A stretch of DNA of 64,000 nucleotides from Aestuariivivens insulae (GCF_022662195.1 NZ_JAKMCS010000018.1:1-64000), one strand, 5' to 3'; positions 18,343-27,751 are shown, numbered from the stretch's first letter. The notes: a model not told the origin generated them from the letters alone. Numbers and translations: made by a program.

Positions 18343-21228
18343 TTAAAATCCTAAATTAACACCCAATGTAAACGTTCTTGGATTTGGTAGTGCACCAAAA
18401 TCTAAAGAAGGTGTTGCATCTGATGAAGAGGTTCCTGTGGAAGACACTTCGGGGTCGTAGCCTGTATAATCTGTTATGGTAAACACATTTTGGGCACTTA
18501 CATAAATCTTTAAAGATTTAAACCCTTTAACTTCCGGTAAAGTATAACCTAAAGACAAATTACTTAATCGTATAAAACTTCCATCTTCAATATATCTAGT
18601 AGAATTGATATGGTTAGTTCCTGAAGTAGGGCTATCACTCTTTAACATATCTGCACTGGTTGGCACTGTAACATCGCCACTTGCCAACGAAATCATTCCG
18701 CGGGTAGCATTTAGAACATCATAACCATGAACCCCTCTAAACAGCATATTAAGGTCGAAGTTTTTGTAGGTTAATGTATTATTCAAGCCCCATGTGAAAT
18801 CTGGGATACCATTACCTATAACCCCTTGGCTATCGGCATATTGGGCCACACCATTTGCATCTGCTCCTAAATAGCTAAACCCATAAAAGTTACCTAATGG
18901 TTGTCCTTCTTCGACTATATATAAATTATTTCCTGTCCCTCCTGGATTAATCCCGTTAGGTCTGGTTAGTATTTGATCCAGCCCTCCTAAGTTCAACACT
19001 TTATTACTAACTGCAGACATTGTTAAGTTCGCGTCCCATTTAAAGTTATCTGTATCGAACACCACTGCAGACAGGCTAACATCTACACCTGTATTTTGGA
19101 CTTCACCAACGTTAGTACGAATTACGCCGCCTCCATTGAATTGGGGAACCGGCAGATCCAATAACAAATCGGTCGTGTTTTTCTTAAACCAATCGACACT
19201 TAAATTTACACGACCATTCGCCAGTCTAAAATCTAATCCCGCATTGAATTGTTTTGTGGTTTCCCAAGTTAGATCTTCATCTACCAGGGCACCGTTAGCT
19301 AATCCAATATTAAAGGACGATCCACTAAAGAAGTAATTGTTTCCTGTAGCCAGAGATTGGTATGTGGAAAAAGGAGGGATATTTTGATTTCCTGTTTCAC
19401 CATAACCTGCTCTTACTTTTATGTTATTAATAAATGAATCCTCTGAAATAAACTGTCCTAAATTATAAGCTGCAGATACAGAGGGAAAATACCCGGTACG
19501 ATTACCTTCTCTAAATCTTGACGATTCATCGATACGAATAGTTCCTGTAACCAAGAGATTATTAGCCACATTTACTTCTGCTCTTGCTACATAAGAATCT
19601 ATAGCACTTTTTACTTGATTGGCTCCTATAGTTTGTGTTTGTCCCAACTCCAACAGGTAAAATGCATCGGACAATCCAGAAATAGCATAGTTTTGTGAAC
19701 CTATATTTGCTATTTTAGTTGTTGCGGATTGTAATTCGTAAATTCCTGTAAGTTTTAGGTTCGTGTTGCCAAAATCTTTATTCCATGTTAAAATATTACT
19801 TAATTGATAGTTATTGGTTCTTATGGCGTTAAATGAAGCTCTCCCTTCCAAAACTGATGAGCCTGCTGGGATCCCCTCAAATATTTCTTCATTAAAATGT
19901 GTTGAAGATGCTCCCGCTAAAATTGTAAAATTCAAGCTTTCTGAAATGTCATAAGACAGATTAAGGTTTGCGTTTAAACGATCCTCTACCAGATTACCAT
20001 CTCTTTCATTTTGAACGGCAATTGGGTTTACTAATATGGAACCGTAACTTGATTGTAAATTGTAGTCTCCATTTGAATCACGAACAGACAACGCAGGATT
20101 AAAAGACAATACATTTACGACACCTCCTCTGGTGTCTGATGAAGCTCCAGAACCTCCTCTTATCAAGTTAAGGGCATTCTCTTTAGAACCATATATATTT
20201 AACCCTACTGAAAGTTTATCGTTTAAGTCGGCATTTAAATTACTTCGCAATGAATAACGCTTATAGTTTGTGTTCATCACTATACCTTCTTGATCGACTA
20301 AATTACCAGACAGGTAATAATTAAGCCGCCCTTCGTTTCCACTGGCCGATAGTTGTAGATTGTTTGTTAAAGCTGTTTGGAAATACTCGTCCTGATAGTC
20401 TGCCCCTCCACCAGAAACCGTAGTTCCTGCTAGTGAAGCAAATTCAGATGGTGATAGGAGATCGATCTTTTTAGGAATTTTGGCAGACGATATAAAGTAA
20501 TTGAGGTTAATTTGTGGCTCGCCCGACTTTCCTTTTTTGGTCGTTACCATTACCACACCATTAGCTCCTCTTGATCCATAGATAGCCGTAGCTGAGGCAT
20601 CCTTAAGTACATCAATGCTTTGGATATCGCTGGCATTTAAACTGGACAGATCGCCTCCAATAATACCATCAATAACCACTAAAGGGTCATTACTTCCTGT
20701 AATAGAATTGGAACCGCGCACCCGTATTTTAATATTACCTCCTGGTGCTCCCGAATTTTTTGAAACATTAACACCGGCGGTACGCGATTGCAAGGCATCT
20801 TCTGCTCGCGTTATAGGTTGTTTTTCAAAATCTTTTGCCGATACTGTTGAAACAGATCCAGTTAGATCTGATTTCTTGGCGGTTCCGTAACCAATTACAA
20901 CAATATCGTCCAGCTGTTCTGCTGATGATTTCAAAACAATGTCTAAAACACTATTAGAGCCTACTGTTTTCTCTACCGTTTCATATCCTATATAACTAAA
21001 GACCAAAATATCGTTAGCAGAGGCTTCGATGGTATATTTACCATCAAAATCGGTAGATGCTCCTTTAGTGGTACCTTTAATCAAGACGTTAGCTCCTGGA
21101 ATGGGCTGCCCGTCTTCTATAGAGGTAACTGTCCCCGTTATTGTAGTTTGACCATACATACACACACTTGTAAAGAACATCATGCACATATATACTATTT
21201 GTCTAGTATGTGAGTTGTTTTTTTTCAT
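18343..21228 (-). CDS. susC: SusC/RagA-family TonB-dependent outer-membrane transporter
   Basis: A 961-residue outer-membrane importer. Signal peptide residues about 1-26 (MFFTSVCMYGQ). A carboxypeptidase-regulatory-like beta domain follows (about 27-110, ITGTVTSIEDGQPIPGANVL). Then come the TonB-box region LDDIVVIGYGTAKKSDLTGS and the plug (about 120-230, PLVVIDGIIGGDLSSLNASD, KDASATAIYGSRGANGVV). The rest is the 22-strand barrel, ending in aromatic FTLGVNLGF as expected for BAM recognition. It takes up oligosaccharides with SusD using TonB energy. The candidate regulator motif at 21298-21321 lies 70 bp upstream of its start. Length is slightly short but complete. Confidence 0.96.
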   Translation of the reverse strand: MKKNNSHTRQIVYMCMMFFTSVCMYGQTTITGTVTSIEDGQPIPGANVLIKGTTKGASTDFDGKYTIEASANDILVFSYIGYETVEKTVGSNSVLDIVLKSSAEQLDDIVVIGYGTAKKSDLTGSVSTVSAKDFEKQPITRAEDALQSRTAGVNVSKNSGAPGGNIKIRVRGSNSITGSNDPLVVIDGIIGGDLSSLNASDIQSIDVLKDASATAIYGSRGANGVVMVTTKKGKSGEPQINLNYFISSAKIPKKIDLLSPSEFASLAGTTVSGGGADYQDEYFQTALTNNLQLSASGNEGRLNYYLSGNLVDQEGIVMNTNYKRYSLRSNLNADLNDKLSVGLNIYGSKENALNLIRGGSGASSDTRGGVVNVLSFNPALSVRDSNGDYNLQSSYGSILVNPIAVQNERDGNLVEDRLNANLNLSYDISESLNFTILAGASSTHFNEEIFEGIPAGSSVLEGRASFNAIRTNNYQLSNILTWNKDFGNTNLKLTGIYELQSATTKIANIGSQNYAISGLSDAFYLLELGQTQTIGANQVKSAIDSYVARAEVNVANNLLVTGTIRIDESSRFREGNRTGYFPSVSAAYNLGQFISEDSFINNIKVRAGYGETGNQNIPPFSTYQSLATGNNYFFSGSSFNIGLANGALVDEDLTWETTKQFNAGLDFRLANGRVNLSVDWFKKNTTDLLLDLPVPQFNGGGVIRTNVGEVQNTGVDVSLSAVVFDTDNFKWDANLTMSAVSNKVLNLGGLDQILTRPNGINPGGTGNNLYIVEEGQPLGNFYGFSYLGADANGVAQYADSQGVIGNGIPDFTWGLNNTLTYKNFDLNMLFRGVHGYDVLNATRGMISLASGDVTVPTSADMLKSDSPTSGTNHINSTRYIEDGSFIRLSNLSLGYTLPEVKGFKSLKIYVSAQNVFTITDYTGYDPEVSSTGTSSSDATPSLDFGALPNPRTFTLGVNLGF

Positions 21229-21297
21229 ACTTAATTGTTTAAAGTTATTTTTGTTGGTTATAAAATTATATTCATCTGTTTTTGTTTAAGAGTTACA

Positions 21298-21321
21298 AAT
21301 AATCATTATCAGGGGGGGAAA
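21298..21321 (+). promoter_or_regulatory. Candidate hybrid-regulator operator, copy A (upstream of susC)
   Basis: The plus strand reads AATAATCATTAT, CAG, GGGGG, G, AAA. The same pattern with identical spacing occurs upstream of the GH88 gene (22722-22745), and a weaker copy lies upstream of the regulator gene (27169-27192). It sits 70 bp before the susC ATG, a reasonable place for an AraC-type activator site. The rest of the 21229-21438 gap shows no other structure. Confidence 0.6.
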
Positions 21322-21438
21322 TAGTTAGTTCTTATCATTTTTCTTCCTTTTGTATTATTTTATTTTTATCTGTTTACAATTAGTTTTACTCAGTCTGTTA
21401 GATACATACTGTCAATAAACATTTTGGTCGGCACCAAC

Positions 21439-22635
21439 TTAATTGCTATGGCTCCCTTCATACTTAATCAATGCCTCTATAAAGTAATAATCTGCATAGT
21501 TTAACGGTACATCTATTTCACTTTGGTGAGGTAAGCTCCCTACGCTATGCTTTAAAAGGAACCCATTATTTGTTCCCACCTTGGCCATGTACTTATCACT
21601 GGCCAAAGACTTTAAAAGTTTATCTATGTTATGGGAATAGTCCACATGGGAATATTGATTAAGTTCTATTAATGCTGAAACGGTAACGGCTGCTGCAGAT
21701 ACATCGCGATAGGTATTGGGCTTATCGGGGGCATTATAATCCCAAAAGGGAATGCCATCTTTTGGAGTTTCTTTATAGTTTAATATGTAGGATGCTATTT
21801 TTTGAGCTTGGTCTAAATATTTTTCATCCTTTGTGTAACGGTAGCATACGGTATATCCATAAAGTCCCCAAGCCTGTCCTCGAGCCCAAGAACTTTCGTC
21901 TGCAAACCCTTGCGCCGTTTGTTTGCTTCTTACCATTCCTGTTTCTGAATCGTAATCAACAACATGATAAGAACTGTTATCCTGTCTAAAATGATTCTTT
22001 AACGTTGTGTTTGCATGCGAGATGGCGACTTTTTTATATTTATGGTCTCCAGTAATCTCACTTAATTTAAAGAGTAGTTCCAAATTCATCATATTATCAA
22101 TAATGACTGGAAAATTCCAACCTCTTTCTGCTTGCCATCCACTGTTAACATCCCAACTTTGAATACATCCTATAACAGGATTAAAACGTGTTAACAATGA
22201 ATTTCCGGCAGTAATCATTACTTGCTTAAACGTTTCATCTTTGGTTATTCTATACCCATTACCATAGGAACAATTAAACACAAAACCTAGATCGTGATTG
22301 GTAGTGAGATACTTGTGAACCTCAAATTGGGATTGCATTTTTTCTGCTGCTGCTTTCCACTTTTCATCCTTCGTTTCTTCATATAAATACCAACATGTCC
22401 CTGGAAAGAACCCTTCTGTCCAGTCAAAATCTTGGTTAGTCCATTCTATATTATTTTTTGAAGTAACTGTTCTGGGAATTCTATGGGCCGTATTGGCCTT
22501 CCTTAACAATACATCCATTTGCTTTTCTACATGTACTAACTCCTTTTCTACAAATGTTTCTTTAGTTTTATCATTTAAGGAATTACACGAAAACACAAAA
22601 AGCCCACATAAAAACAAAATTCTAGTTTTGGTCAT
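21439..22635 (-). CDS. GH88-type unsaturated glucuronyl hydrolase, lipoprotein
   Basis: A 398-residue enzyme with a lipoprotein signal (LFVFSCNS, Cys17). The alpha/alpha-barrel motifs match GH88: FDWTEGFFPGTCWYLYEETK, TNHDLGFVFNCSYGNGYR (nucleophile-side Asp), GWNFPVIIDNMMNLELLF (second catalytic Asp), ADESSWARGQAWGLYGY and DVSAAAVTVSALIEL. GH88 removes the 4,5-unsaturated uronic acid left at the non-reducing end by lyases, through hydration of the vinyl ether. It would complete the degradation started by the heparinase-type lyase and perhaps the beta-helix protein. As a lipoprotein it probably acts in the periplasm or at the cell surface. It lies upstream of susC and has its own copy of the 24-bp motif 87 bp before its start. 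Confidence 0.9.
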   Translation of the reverse strand: MTKTRILFLCGLFVFSCNSLNDKTKETFVEKELVHVEKQMDVLLRKANTAHRIPRTVTSKNNIEWTNQDFDWTEGFFPGTCWYLYEETKDEKWKAAAEKMQSQFEVHKYLTTNHDLGFVFNCSYGNGYRITKDETFKQVMITAGNSLLTRFNPVIGCIQSWDVNSGWQAERGWNFPVIIDNMMNLELLFKLSEITGDHKYKKVAISHANTTLKNHFRQDNSSYHVVDYDSETGMVRSKQTAQGFADESSWARGQAWGLYGYTVCYRYTKDEKYLDQAQKIASYILNYKETPKDGIPFWDYNAPDKPNTYRDVSAAAVTVSALIELNQYSHVDYSHNIDKLLKSLASDKYMAKVGTNNGFLLKHSVGSLPHQSEIDVPLNYADYYFIEALIKYEGSHSN

Positions 22636-22721
22636 ACTTAAAATTAATTGATAGATTTAATAATTGTAATATTGTACTACAAGTTCAAAACTATTCAATT
22701 TTAAAGGTGACAAAGGGGTTT

Positions 22722-22745
22722 AATAATCATTATGGAGGGGGCAAA
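22722..22745 (+). promoter_or_regulatory. Candidate hybrid-regulator operator, copy B (upstream of GH88 gene)
   Basis: The plus strand reads AATAATCATTAT, GGA, GGGGG, C, AAA, identical to copy A at all 20 fixed positions. A second GGGG block lies 3 bases before it (22715-22718), so G-runs are spaced about 21 bp (two helical turns), as expected for direct-repeat half sites of an AraC-type dimer. It is 87 bp from the GH88 start. Promoter boxes could not be assigned. Confidence 0.62.
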
Positions 22746-22814
22746 GCATCATACCCTAACAAACAGAAACCAATAAAAATAATTGATACACAAAGCTTTA
22801 CCTCCTAAATACTT

Positions 22815-25800
22815 TTAAATACTTTCAGATTGTTTAGCCTTTGATCTATATTCTGTTGGTGAAGCATTGAAAAGAACCTTGAAGCTTTTTCTAAAATATT
22901 TTAGATCACTAAAACCAACTTCATAAGCTATTTCTGAAATATTCATTTCTGTTTGGGCAATCATTTGTGCAGCTTTTTTTAGTCTTACTGTTCTAATAAA
23001 CTCGGAAAGGGATTGCCCGGTTAATGCTTTTAATTTTGTATACAACAAGGTGCGGCTCATACCTATTTCATCTGTAAACGATTGCGCATTAAATCCTGTG
23101 CTGGAAATGTTTTCCTCAACTATATGAAATGCTCTTTCTAAAAATTCTTCGTCTGCAGGCGTAACGGTTAGTTCTTTAGGGGTTAAAATGACATCTTTTT
23201 TATATTTAAGAATCATATGTTTTCGCGAACTGAACAAATTATTAACCTGCAGTTCTAAAATGTTAGCATCAAAAGGTTTAGTTATATAAATATCTGCTCC
23301 TGTTTTAAATCCTGTTTCCTGTGCTTTGGAAGAGGTTTTGGCGGTAAGTAAAATGATTGGGATATGGCTTGTTTTTATATCAGACTTTAAAACATTACAC
23401 ATTTCAATACCATCCATTACCGGCATCATAACGTCGCTTATAATTAAATCGATTGGGTTGGATTGCGCTATTTCAATGCCTTTCTTTCCATTTTTGGCCT
23501 CAAAAATGTTGAAATCCTTTTTAAAAATATCTTTAATAAACTTCCTCACCTCTATATTATCTTCAACCAGCAAAATAGATGGCAGCTCCTCTTTGTAAAT
23601 ATCTTCATGGAAATCTGATTCCTTTTGGACCCAACCGGATTTCAAAAAAGTGGGCTCATAAGGCTCTAGGCACATTGGATGTACCAAATCATTATCATTA
23701 ACCATTTCATTTGGTTGTAAATGGGTATTGCCCAAAGGCAATAAAACAATAAAAGCAACACCTTTTCCTTCGGTGCTTTCAACTTTTATAGTGCCATGAT
23801 GCAATTCTACTATATCCTTGGCCAGAGAAAGGCCAACTCCTGTTCCCGATCTTTTCTTGTCGGGCTCCCCTAATTGGAAAAACCTATCAAAAATAAATTC
23901 AATCTCCTTTTCTGGAATTCCTTTGCCATTGTCTTCAATGACTAACTTAACACAGTCTGAATTGTTTTCATTTAACATGTCCTTTGAAATGGATACACTT
24001 AATGTAATTGAGCCATGGTCTGGGGTGAACTTAAACGCATTGGACAATATATTTACAATGACTTTTTTTAATTCAATTTCATCAAACCAAACCTCAATAT
24101 CTTCTGCATTGGTTTTGAAGCTGTAATTAATATGTCTTTCTTTTGCTAATTCTTCGAAGGATAACTTAACATTTTGCAGAAATGGCACAATATTGTTTTT
24201 AGAGGCATGCAGCTCTAACTTCCCTGCCTCACTTTTTCTAAAATCCAATAGCTGATTAATTAGTTGCAATAGCGTTATAGCATTTCTATACATACTTTTA
24301 AGCTGGCCTTGTATTTCATTATCGCCCTTCTTCTTTTCTATCATGCGTTGCAAAGGCCCAACAATAAGTGTTAATGGGGTTCTAAAATCATGAGAGATAT
24401 TTGTAAATAATTGTAGTTTTAATTTATTGATCTCTTCAATTCTTTCCTTGTCTATCCTTTCTTGCTTTAATTCGTTCTTAACCTTTATTCTGGCCAGTGT
24501 TAGCATTCTTATATAATAAACTATCACGGCTACTATTAGGCTATAGATTAGATAGGCCCACCAGGTTTTCCACGGTGCCGGAAATACCGATATTTCTACT
24601 GAATCCCCTTTCTCATTCCATACCCCATCATTATTTGAAGCTTTTACTTTAAAAACATAATCACCCGCATCTATATTTGTATATGTTGCTGTCTTATTAT
24701 TACCTATATAATTCCAATCGGCATCAAACCCCTCCAATTTATAGGCATATTGATTTTTATTGGCCTGGGAGTAACTTAATCCTATAAAATCTATACTAAA
24801 ATCGTTTTGATTATACTTTAAAGTGATTTTCGAAATGGAATCTGTTATTTTTAAATAGGGTTTGTTATTAACATTTAAATTGTAAATATCGACTTTAGGT
24901 ATAAAAGTATTTTCATTAATTTTATTGGGGTCGAAATAATTAAGACCATTGGTTCCCCCAAACATCAATTCTCCCTTCGACGTTTTTAAAAAAGCTCCAT
25001 AGTTAAACTCATTTCCCTGAAGCCCATCAAACTCATCAAAGTTTTTAATCTGATTTGTTTTTACACTTAACCGACTAATACCCTGATTATTACTTATCCA
25101 TAAGTAACCATTATCATCTGATAATATCCCATAAACAACTTCATTTGGCAAACCTTGTGCTGTCCCATATTTTATAGACTTTCCTGTATCGGGATTATAA
25201 AAATACAACCCAGACCCTTCAGTACCTATCCAATAATTATTTTGATCATCTATAAAAACACAGTTTACAGATTTTGAGGCAAGTTCGGATTTCGCATTTT
25301 TTTTAAACGGGATTTCCGCTCTCTTTTTTGTATTTACATTAACGCTTTCTAAACCTTGGGAACCTCCCGCTAATATGTAATTAGGATCTGAAGTTTGTAC
25401 GATGCATGCAACTGATTTAATATTATCATCGAGCTTATAAAACACTTTTGTTTGTGTATCATAAAAAAACAAACCGTCTGTTAAAGTTCCAATCCATATA
25501 TTTTGATTATGGTCTTCCAATAAGGATAAAATTCTATAGTCTGATATAGCAATACCATCTAATTGTACTGATTCAAAATGTTCAAACTTTAATGGTTTCT
25601 TATTAGGGTTTAAAAAATTAAGTCCTTTATCATGTGTACCAATCCATAAATTCCCAGATCGGTCTTGAATGATTGCCTTAACATTATTAGAGCTTAAACT
25701 ATCATAATTGTCTGGATCGTGAGTATAATATGTAAACTTATTGGTTTTCCTGTCGTAAAAATTAATCCCGCCCCCTTCTGTACCTATCCACAGGTTTTTG

Positions 25801-26936
25801 TTTGGATCTTCTACAATGGCGCTTACTACTTTATAGTTAAGCATGGTATTATTATCTCCAGCAGAAAAAAGTTTAAACGTATCGAAGCTTTTATCATAGA
25901 AATTAACCCCTCCAGCCCATGTACCTATCCATATATCGGCACGGGAATCCAAAAAGATCTTATAAACTGAATTTTGGCTTAAACTTTTAGGGTTATTTTC
26001 GTCATGAACTATATGCGTTATGGTTTGCTTCTCTGAATTTAATATGTAAATGCCTGTATAAGTTCCTATCCAAAGATTACCTGAATAATCTTCGCAAATA
26101 GTACGTACAGCGCTTGTTATACCCTTAGTCTTATTAAACTTATAGTCTATAAACGTATTTGAAGTTCGGTCAAAAATAGCTAGCCCCATTTCATATCCTA
26201 ACCAAATGGTATGATGGCTATCCTCGAATAAAGTGGGCGCATTATTTATATGAATGTCTTTAGTAGTCCCTTTAGGGTAGTTGTAATGTGTAACATTATT
26301 ATTTTTTAAATTATAGACATCAATACCTTCTACTGTACATACCCATAAGTCACCACTTCTTGACACTAAAAAGTTTCGTGTTTTTTTATGGTCACCTGAA
26401 TTAAACGTGCCCTCGACTTGAATTTTAAAGTGAGATATTTTATCTTCAATAATATCTAGTTTGTCAATACCACTATTAGTGGCAACATAAAGTGCATTAT
26501 CATTAAGTTGGGTTAAGTCCCAAATCTCGTTGTCTGAAATAGAAGTACCAATTGAGGTCTGTTTATATCTTGTGAAATTATCTGTTTCTGGGTTATACTT
26601 GTTTAAACCATCTTTAGTCCCAACCCACAAGTTCCCATAATTGTCCTCAAAAACTGAGGTTACCCAGCTATGACTTAAACTATTTTCGTTTTCAGAAATA
26701 TGTCTATAGACCACAAACTTATCTCCATCATATTTATTTAAACCATCTCTGGTTCCAAACCATAAATAGCCTTTTTTATCTTGCAAAATATCTATCACAG
26801 ACCTTTGCGATAGCCCTTCTCGAGAAGATAACTGCTTAAATTTTAAATCATGTAATGAATTACTATATACTTGTCCGTAAACATTTTGAAACAACCAATT
26901 ACATAATAGAAAAAGTAACACATGATTTGTTTTCAT
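22815..26936 (-). CDS. Hybrid two-component system regulator (propeller-Y_Y_Y-HK-REC-AraC)
   Basis: A 1373-residue one-protein signalling system typical of Bacteroidota polysaccharide loci. Signal peptide about 1-21. Residues about 30-690 carry some 12-14 two-component propeller repeats of the form DxxGNLWIGT...GLN. A Y_Y_Y domain (about 700-785, YKLEGFDADWNYIG, AGDYVFKVKASN) transmits the signal. A membrane helix follows near 795-815. Then come HisKA (ISHDFRTPLTLIVGPL, H849), the ATPase domain (NILSNAFKFTPDHG, EDNGKGIPE, GTGVGLSLAKDIVELHHG), a receiver (LIISDVMMPVMDG, D1168) and an AraC helix-turn-helix at about 1265-1365 (ISEIAYEVGFSDLKYFRKSF). It should sense an oligosaccharide in the periplasm and activate this locus. 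It sits directly upstream of the GH88 gene on the same strand. Confidence 0.96.
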   Translation of the reverse strand: MKTNHVLLFLLCNWLFQNVYGQVYSNSLHDLKFKQLSSREGLSQRSVIDILQDKKGYLWFGTRDGLNKYDGDKFVVYRHISENENSLSHSWVTSVFEDNYGNLWVGTKDGLNKYNPETDNFTRYKQTSIGTSISDNEIWDLTQLNDNALYVATNSGIDKLDIIEDKISHFKIQVEGTFNSGDHKKTRNFLVSRSGDLWVCTVEGIDVYNLKNNNVTHYNYPKGTTKDIHINNAPTLFEDSHHTIWLGYEMGLAIFDRTSNTFIDYKFNKTKGITSAVRTICEDYSGNLWIGTYTGIYILNSEKQTITHIVHDENNPKSLSQNSVYKIFLDSRADIWIGTWAGGVNFYDKSFDTFKLFSAGDNNTMLNYKVVSAIVEDPNKNLWIGTEGGGINFYDRKTNKFTYYTHDPDNYDSLSSNNVKAIIQDRSGNLWIGTHDKGLNFLNPNKKPLKFEHFESVQLDGIAISDYRILSLLEDHNQNIWIGTLTDGLFFYDTQTKVFYKLDDNIKSVACIVQTSDPNYILAGGSQGLESVNVNTKKRAEIPFKKNAKSELASKSVNCVFIDDQNNYWIGTEGSGLYFYNPDTGKSIKYGTAQGLPNEVVYGILSDDNGYLWISNNQGISRLSVKTNQIKNFDEFDGLQGNEFNYGAFLKTSKGELMFGGTNGLNYFDPNKINENTFIPKVDIYNLNVNNKPYLKITDSISKITLKYNQNDFSIDFIGLSYSQANKNQYAYKLEGFDADWNYIGNNKTATYTNIDAGDYVFKVKASNNDGVWNEKGDSVEISVFPAPWKTWWAYLIYSLIVAVIVYYIRMLTLARIKVKNELKQERIDKERIEEINKLKLQLFTNISHDFRTPLTLIVGPLQRMIEKKKGDNEIQGQLKSMYRNAITLLQLINQLLDFRKSEAGKLELHASKNNIVPFLQNVKLSFEELAKERHINYSFKTNAEDIEVWFDEIELKKVIVNILSNAFKFTPDHGSITLSVSISKDMLNENNSDCVKLVIEDNGKGIPEKEIEFIFDRFFQLGEPDKKRSGTGVGLSLAKDIVELHHGTIKVESTEGKGVAFIVLLPLGNTHLQPNEMVNDNDLVHPMCLEPYEPTFLKSGWVQKESDFHEDIYKEELPSILLVEDNIEVRKFIKDIFKKDFNIFEAKNGKKGIEIAQSNPIDLIISDVMMPVMDGIEMCNVLKSDIKTSHIPIILLTAKTSSKAQETGFKTGADIYITKPFDANILELQVNNLFSSRKHMILKYKKDVILTPKELTVTPADEEFLERAFHIVEENISSTGFNAQSFTDEIGMSRTLLYTKLKALTGQSLSEFIRTVRLKKAAQMIAQTEMNISEIAYEVGFSDLKYFRKSFKVLFNASPTEYRSKAKQSESI

Positions 26937-27400
26937 TTATTTTATTTCAAAAGTATTCATTAATCAATTTACTCATTGAACATGTTAATTTGGCAATAAA
27001 TGTAACAATAAATAAACATATTCATCATAAGTATAAAGATTTGAAAATTTTAAGATGACAAGCAAAAAAATTGCTGTAAGAATATTGTATTTAGTTATCA
27101 AATCATTTTTTAATATGAAACTATTAGTACAGTAAAATTAACTTAACACGAAAAAAACAGAGGGGACAAACAATCATTTTTGAGAGGTCAAATGATTACA
27201 TTCCAATATTTATAGGTTAACTAAAGCTGGACAGTGTTGAATTAAGCCTAGTAGATTCGATTTTTAAGTAGTTCTTTTTTAGGGAAGGTTACAGAAATAT
27301 GTACCTATAAAAGCATAAATGAATAAACTATTATTTCTTATGTTAATGAGCTCCCAAGAAGATGACTTTTTTTTTGTTCAGGTATCTTCATAATACTCCA
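26937..27400. other. Intergenic region upstream of the hybrid regulator
   Basis: This 464-bp AT-rich stretch precedes the regulator start at 26936. It holds the weaker copy of the 24-bp motif at 27169-27192. No gene is seen. The right end borders the tRNA-tail repeat array. Confidence 0.6.
27169..27192 (+). promoter_or_regulatory. Candidate hybrid-regulator operator, copy C (upstream of the regulator gene)
   Basis: The plus strand reads AACAATCATTTT, TGA, GAGGT, C, AAA, which matches 16 of the 20 fixed positions of copies A and B. Like copy B it has a GGGG block 3 bases before it (27162-27165). It lies 233 bp from the regulator start. If real, the regulator controls its own gene. Confidence 0.42.
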
Positions 27401-27665
27401 CAAAAAAAGCCTTTCAAAAACTTGAAAGGCTTGTCTTTTTGGGTGGAAGATCGGTCTTACTTCGACTACGCTCAGCATAAACTTCTCGACCTCACCGTAA
27501 CGCACAAAAAAAGCCTTTCAAAAACTTGAAAGGCTTGTCTTTTTGGGTGGAAGATCGGTCTTACTTCGACTACGCTCAGCATAAACTTCTCGACCTCACC
27601 GTAACGCACAAAAAAAGCCTTTCAAAAACTTGAAAGGCTTGTCTTTTTGGGTGGAAGATCGGTCT
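27401..27665. repeat. 104-bp tandem repeat of the tRNA-His tail plus terminator
   Basis: Units start at 27401, 27505 and 27609, an exact 104-bp period. Each begins with the same 57 bases: a terminator hairpin plus the last 16 bases of the tRNA-His gene. In the third unit the sequence continues into the complete tRNA. In the first two it continues into an identical 47-base segment containing TTCGACTACGCTCAGCAT, a sequence resembling dispersed flavobacterial intergenic repeats. This could be two rounds of tandem duplication or a trace of integration at the tRNA 3' end. Confidence 0.92.
27609..27645 (-). terminator. Intrinsic terminator of tRNA-His (three tandem copies)
   Basis: On the minus strand AAGCCTTTCAA pairs with TTGAAAGGCTT around a short loop, followed by a run of T. 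It begins about 10 bases after the tRNA 3' end. Identical copies lie at about 27505-27541 and 27401-27437 in the same orientation, so the tRNA transcript meets three terminators in a row. Confidence 0.88.
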
Positions 27666-27723
27666 CGAACCGACGACCTCCTGAACCACAATCAGGCGCT
27701 CTAACCAACTGAGCTACAACCAC
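27650..27723 (-). tRNA. tRNA-His (GTG)
   Basis: The cloverleaf reads GTGGTTG, TA, D-arm GCTCAGTTGGTTAGAGC, anticodon stem CCTGA/TCAGG around TTGTGGT (anticodon GTG), T-arm GTCGG TTCGAGA CCGAT, acceptor CTTCCAC and discriminator C. A G at 27724 supplies the G-1 that histidyl-tRNA synthetase requires, opposite the C discriminator. CCA is not encoded. Positions 5:68 and 6:67 of the acceptor stem are T opposite T, giving two adjacent mismatches, which is odd for a working tRNA. It is preceded by a strong promoter and followed by the terminator repeats. Confidence 0.93.
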
Positions 27724-27751
27724 CATGTAAAACGCATTACAAATGCGAGTG

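Noticed and set aside
27401-27665. Tandem repeats considered as a CRISPR array
   Set aside because: Only three units, no variable spacers (the 47-base segments are identical), and the repeat is a tRNA tail plus terminator. No cas genes are present.
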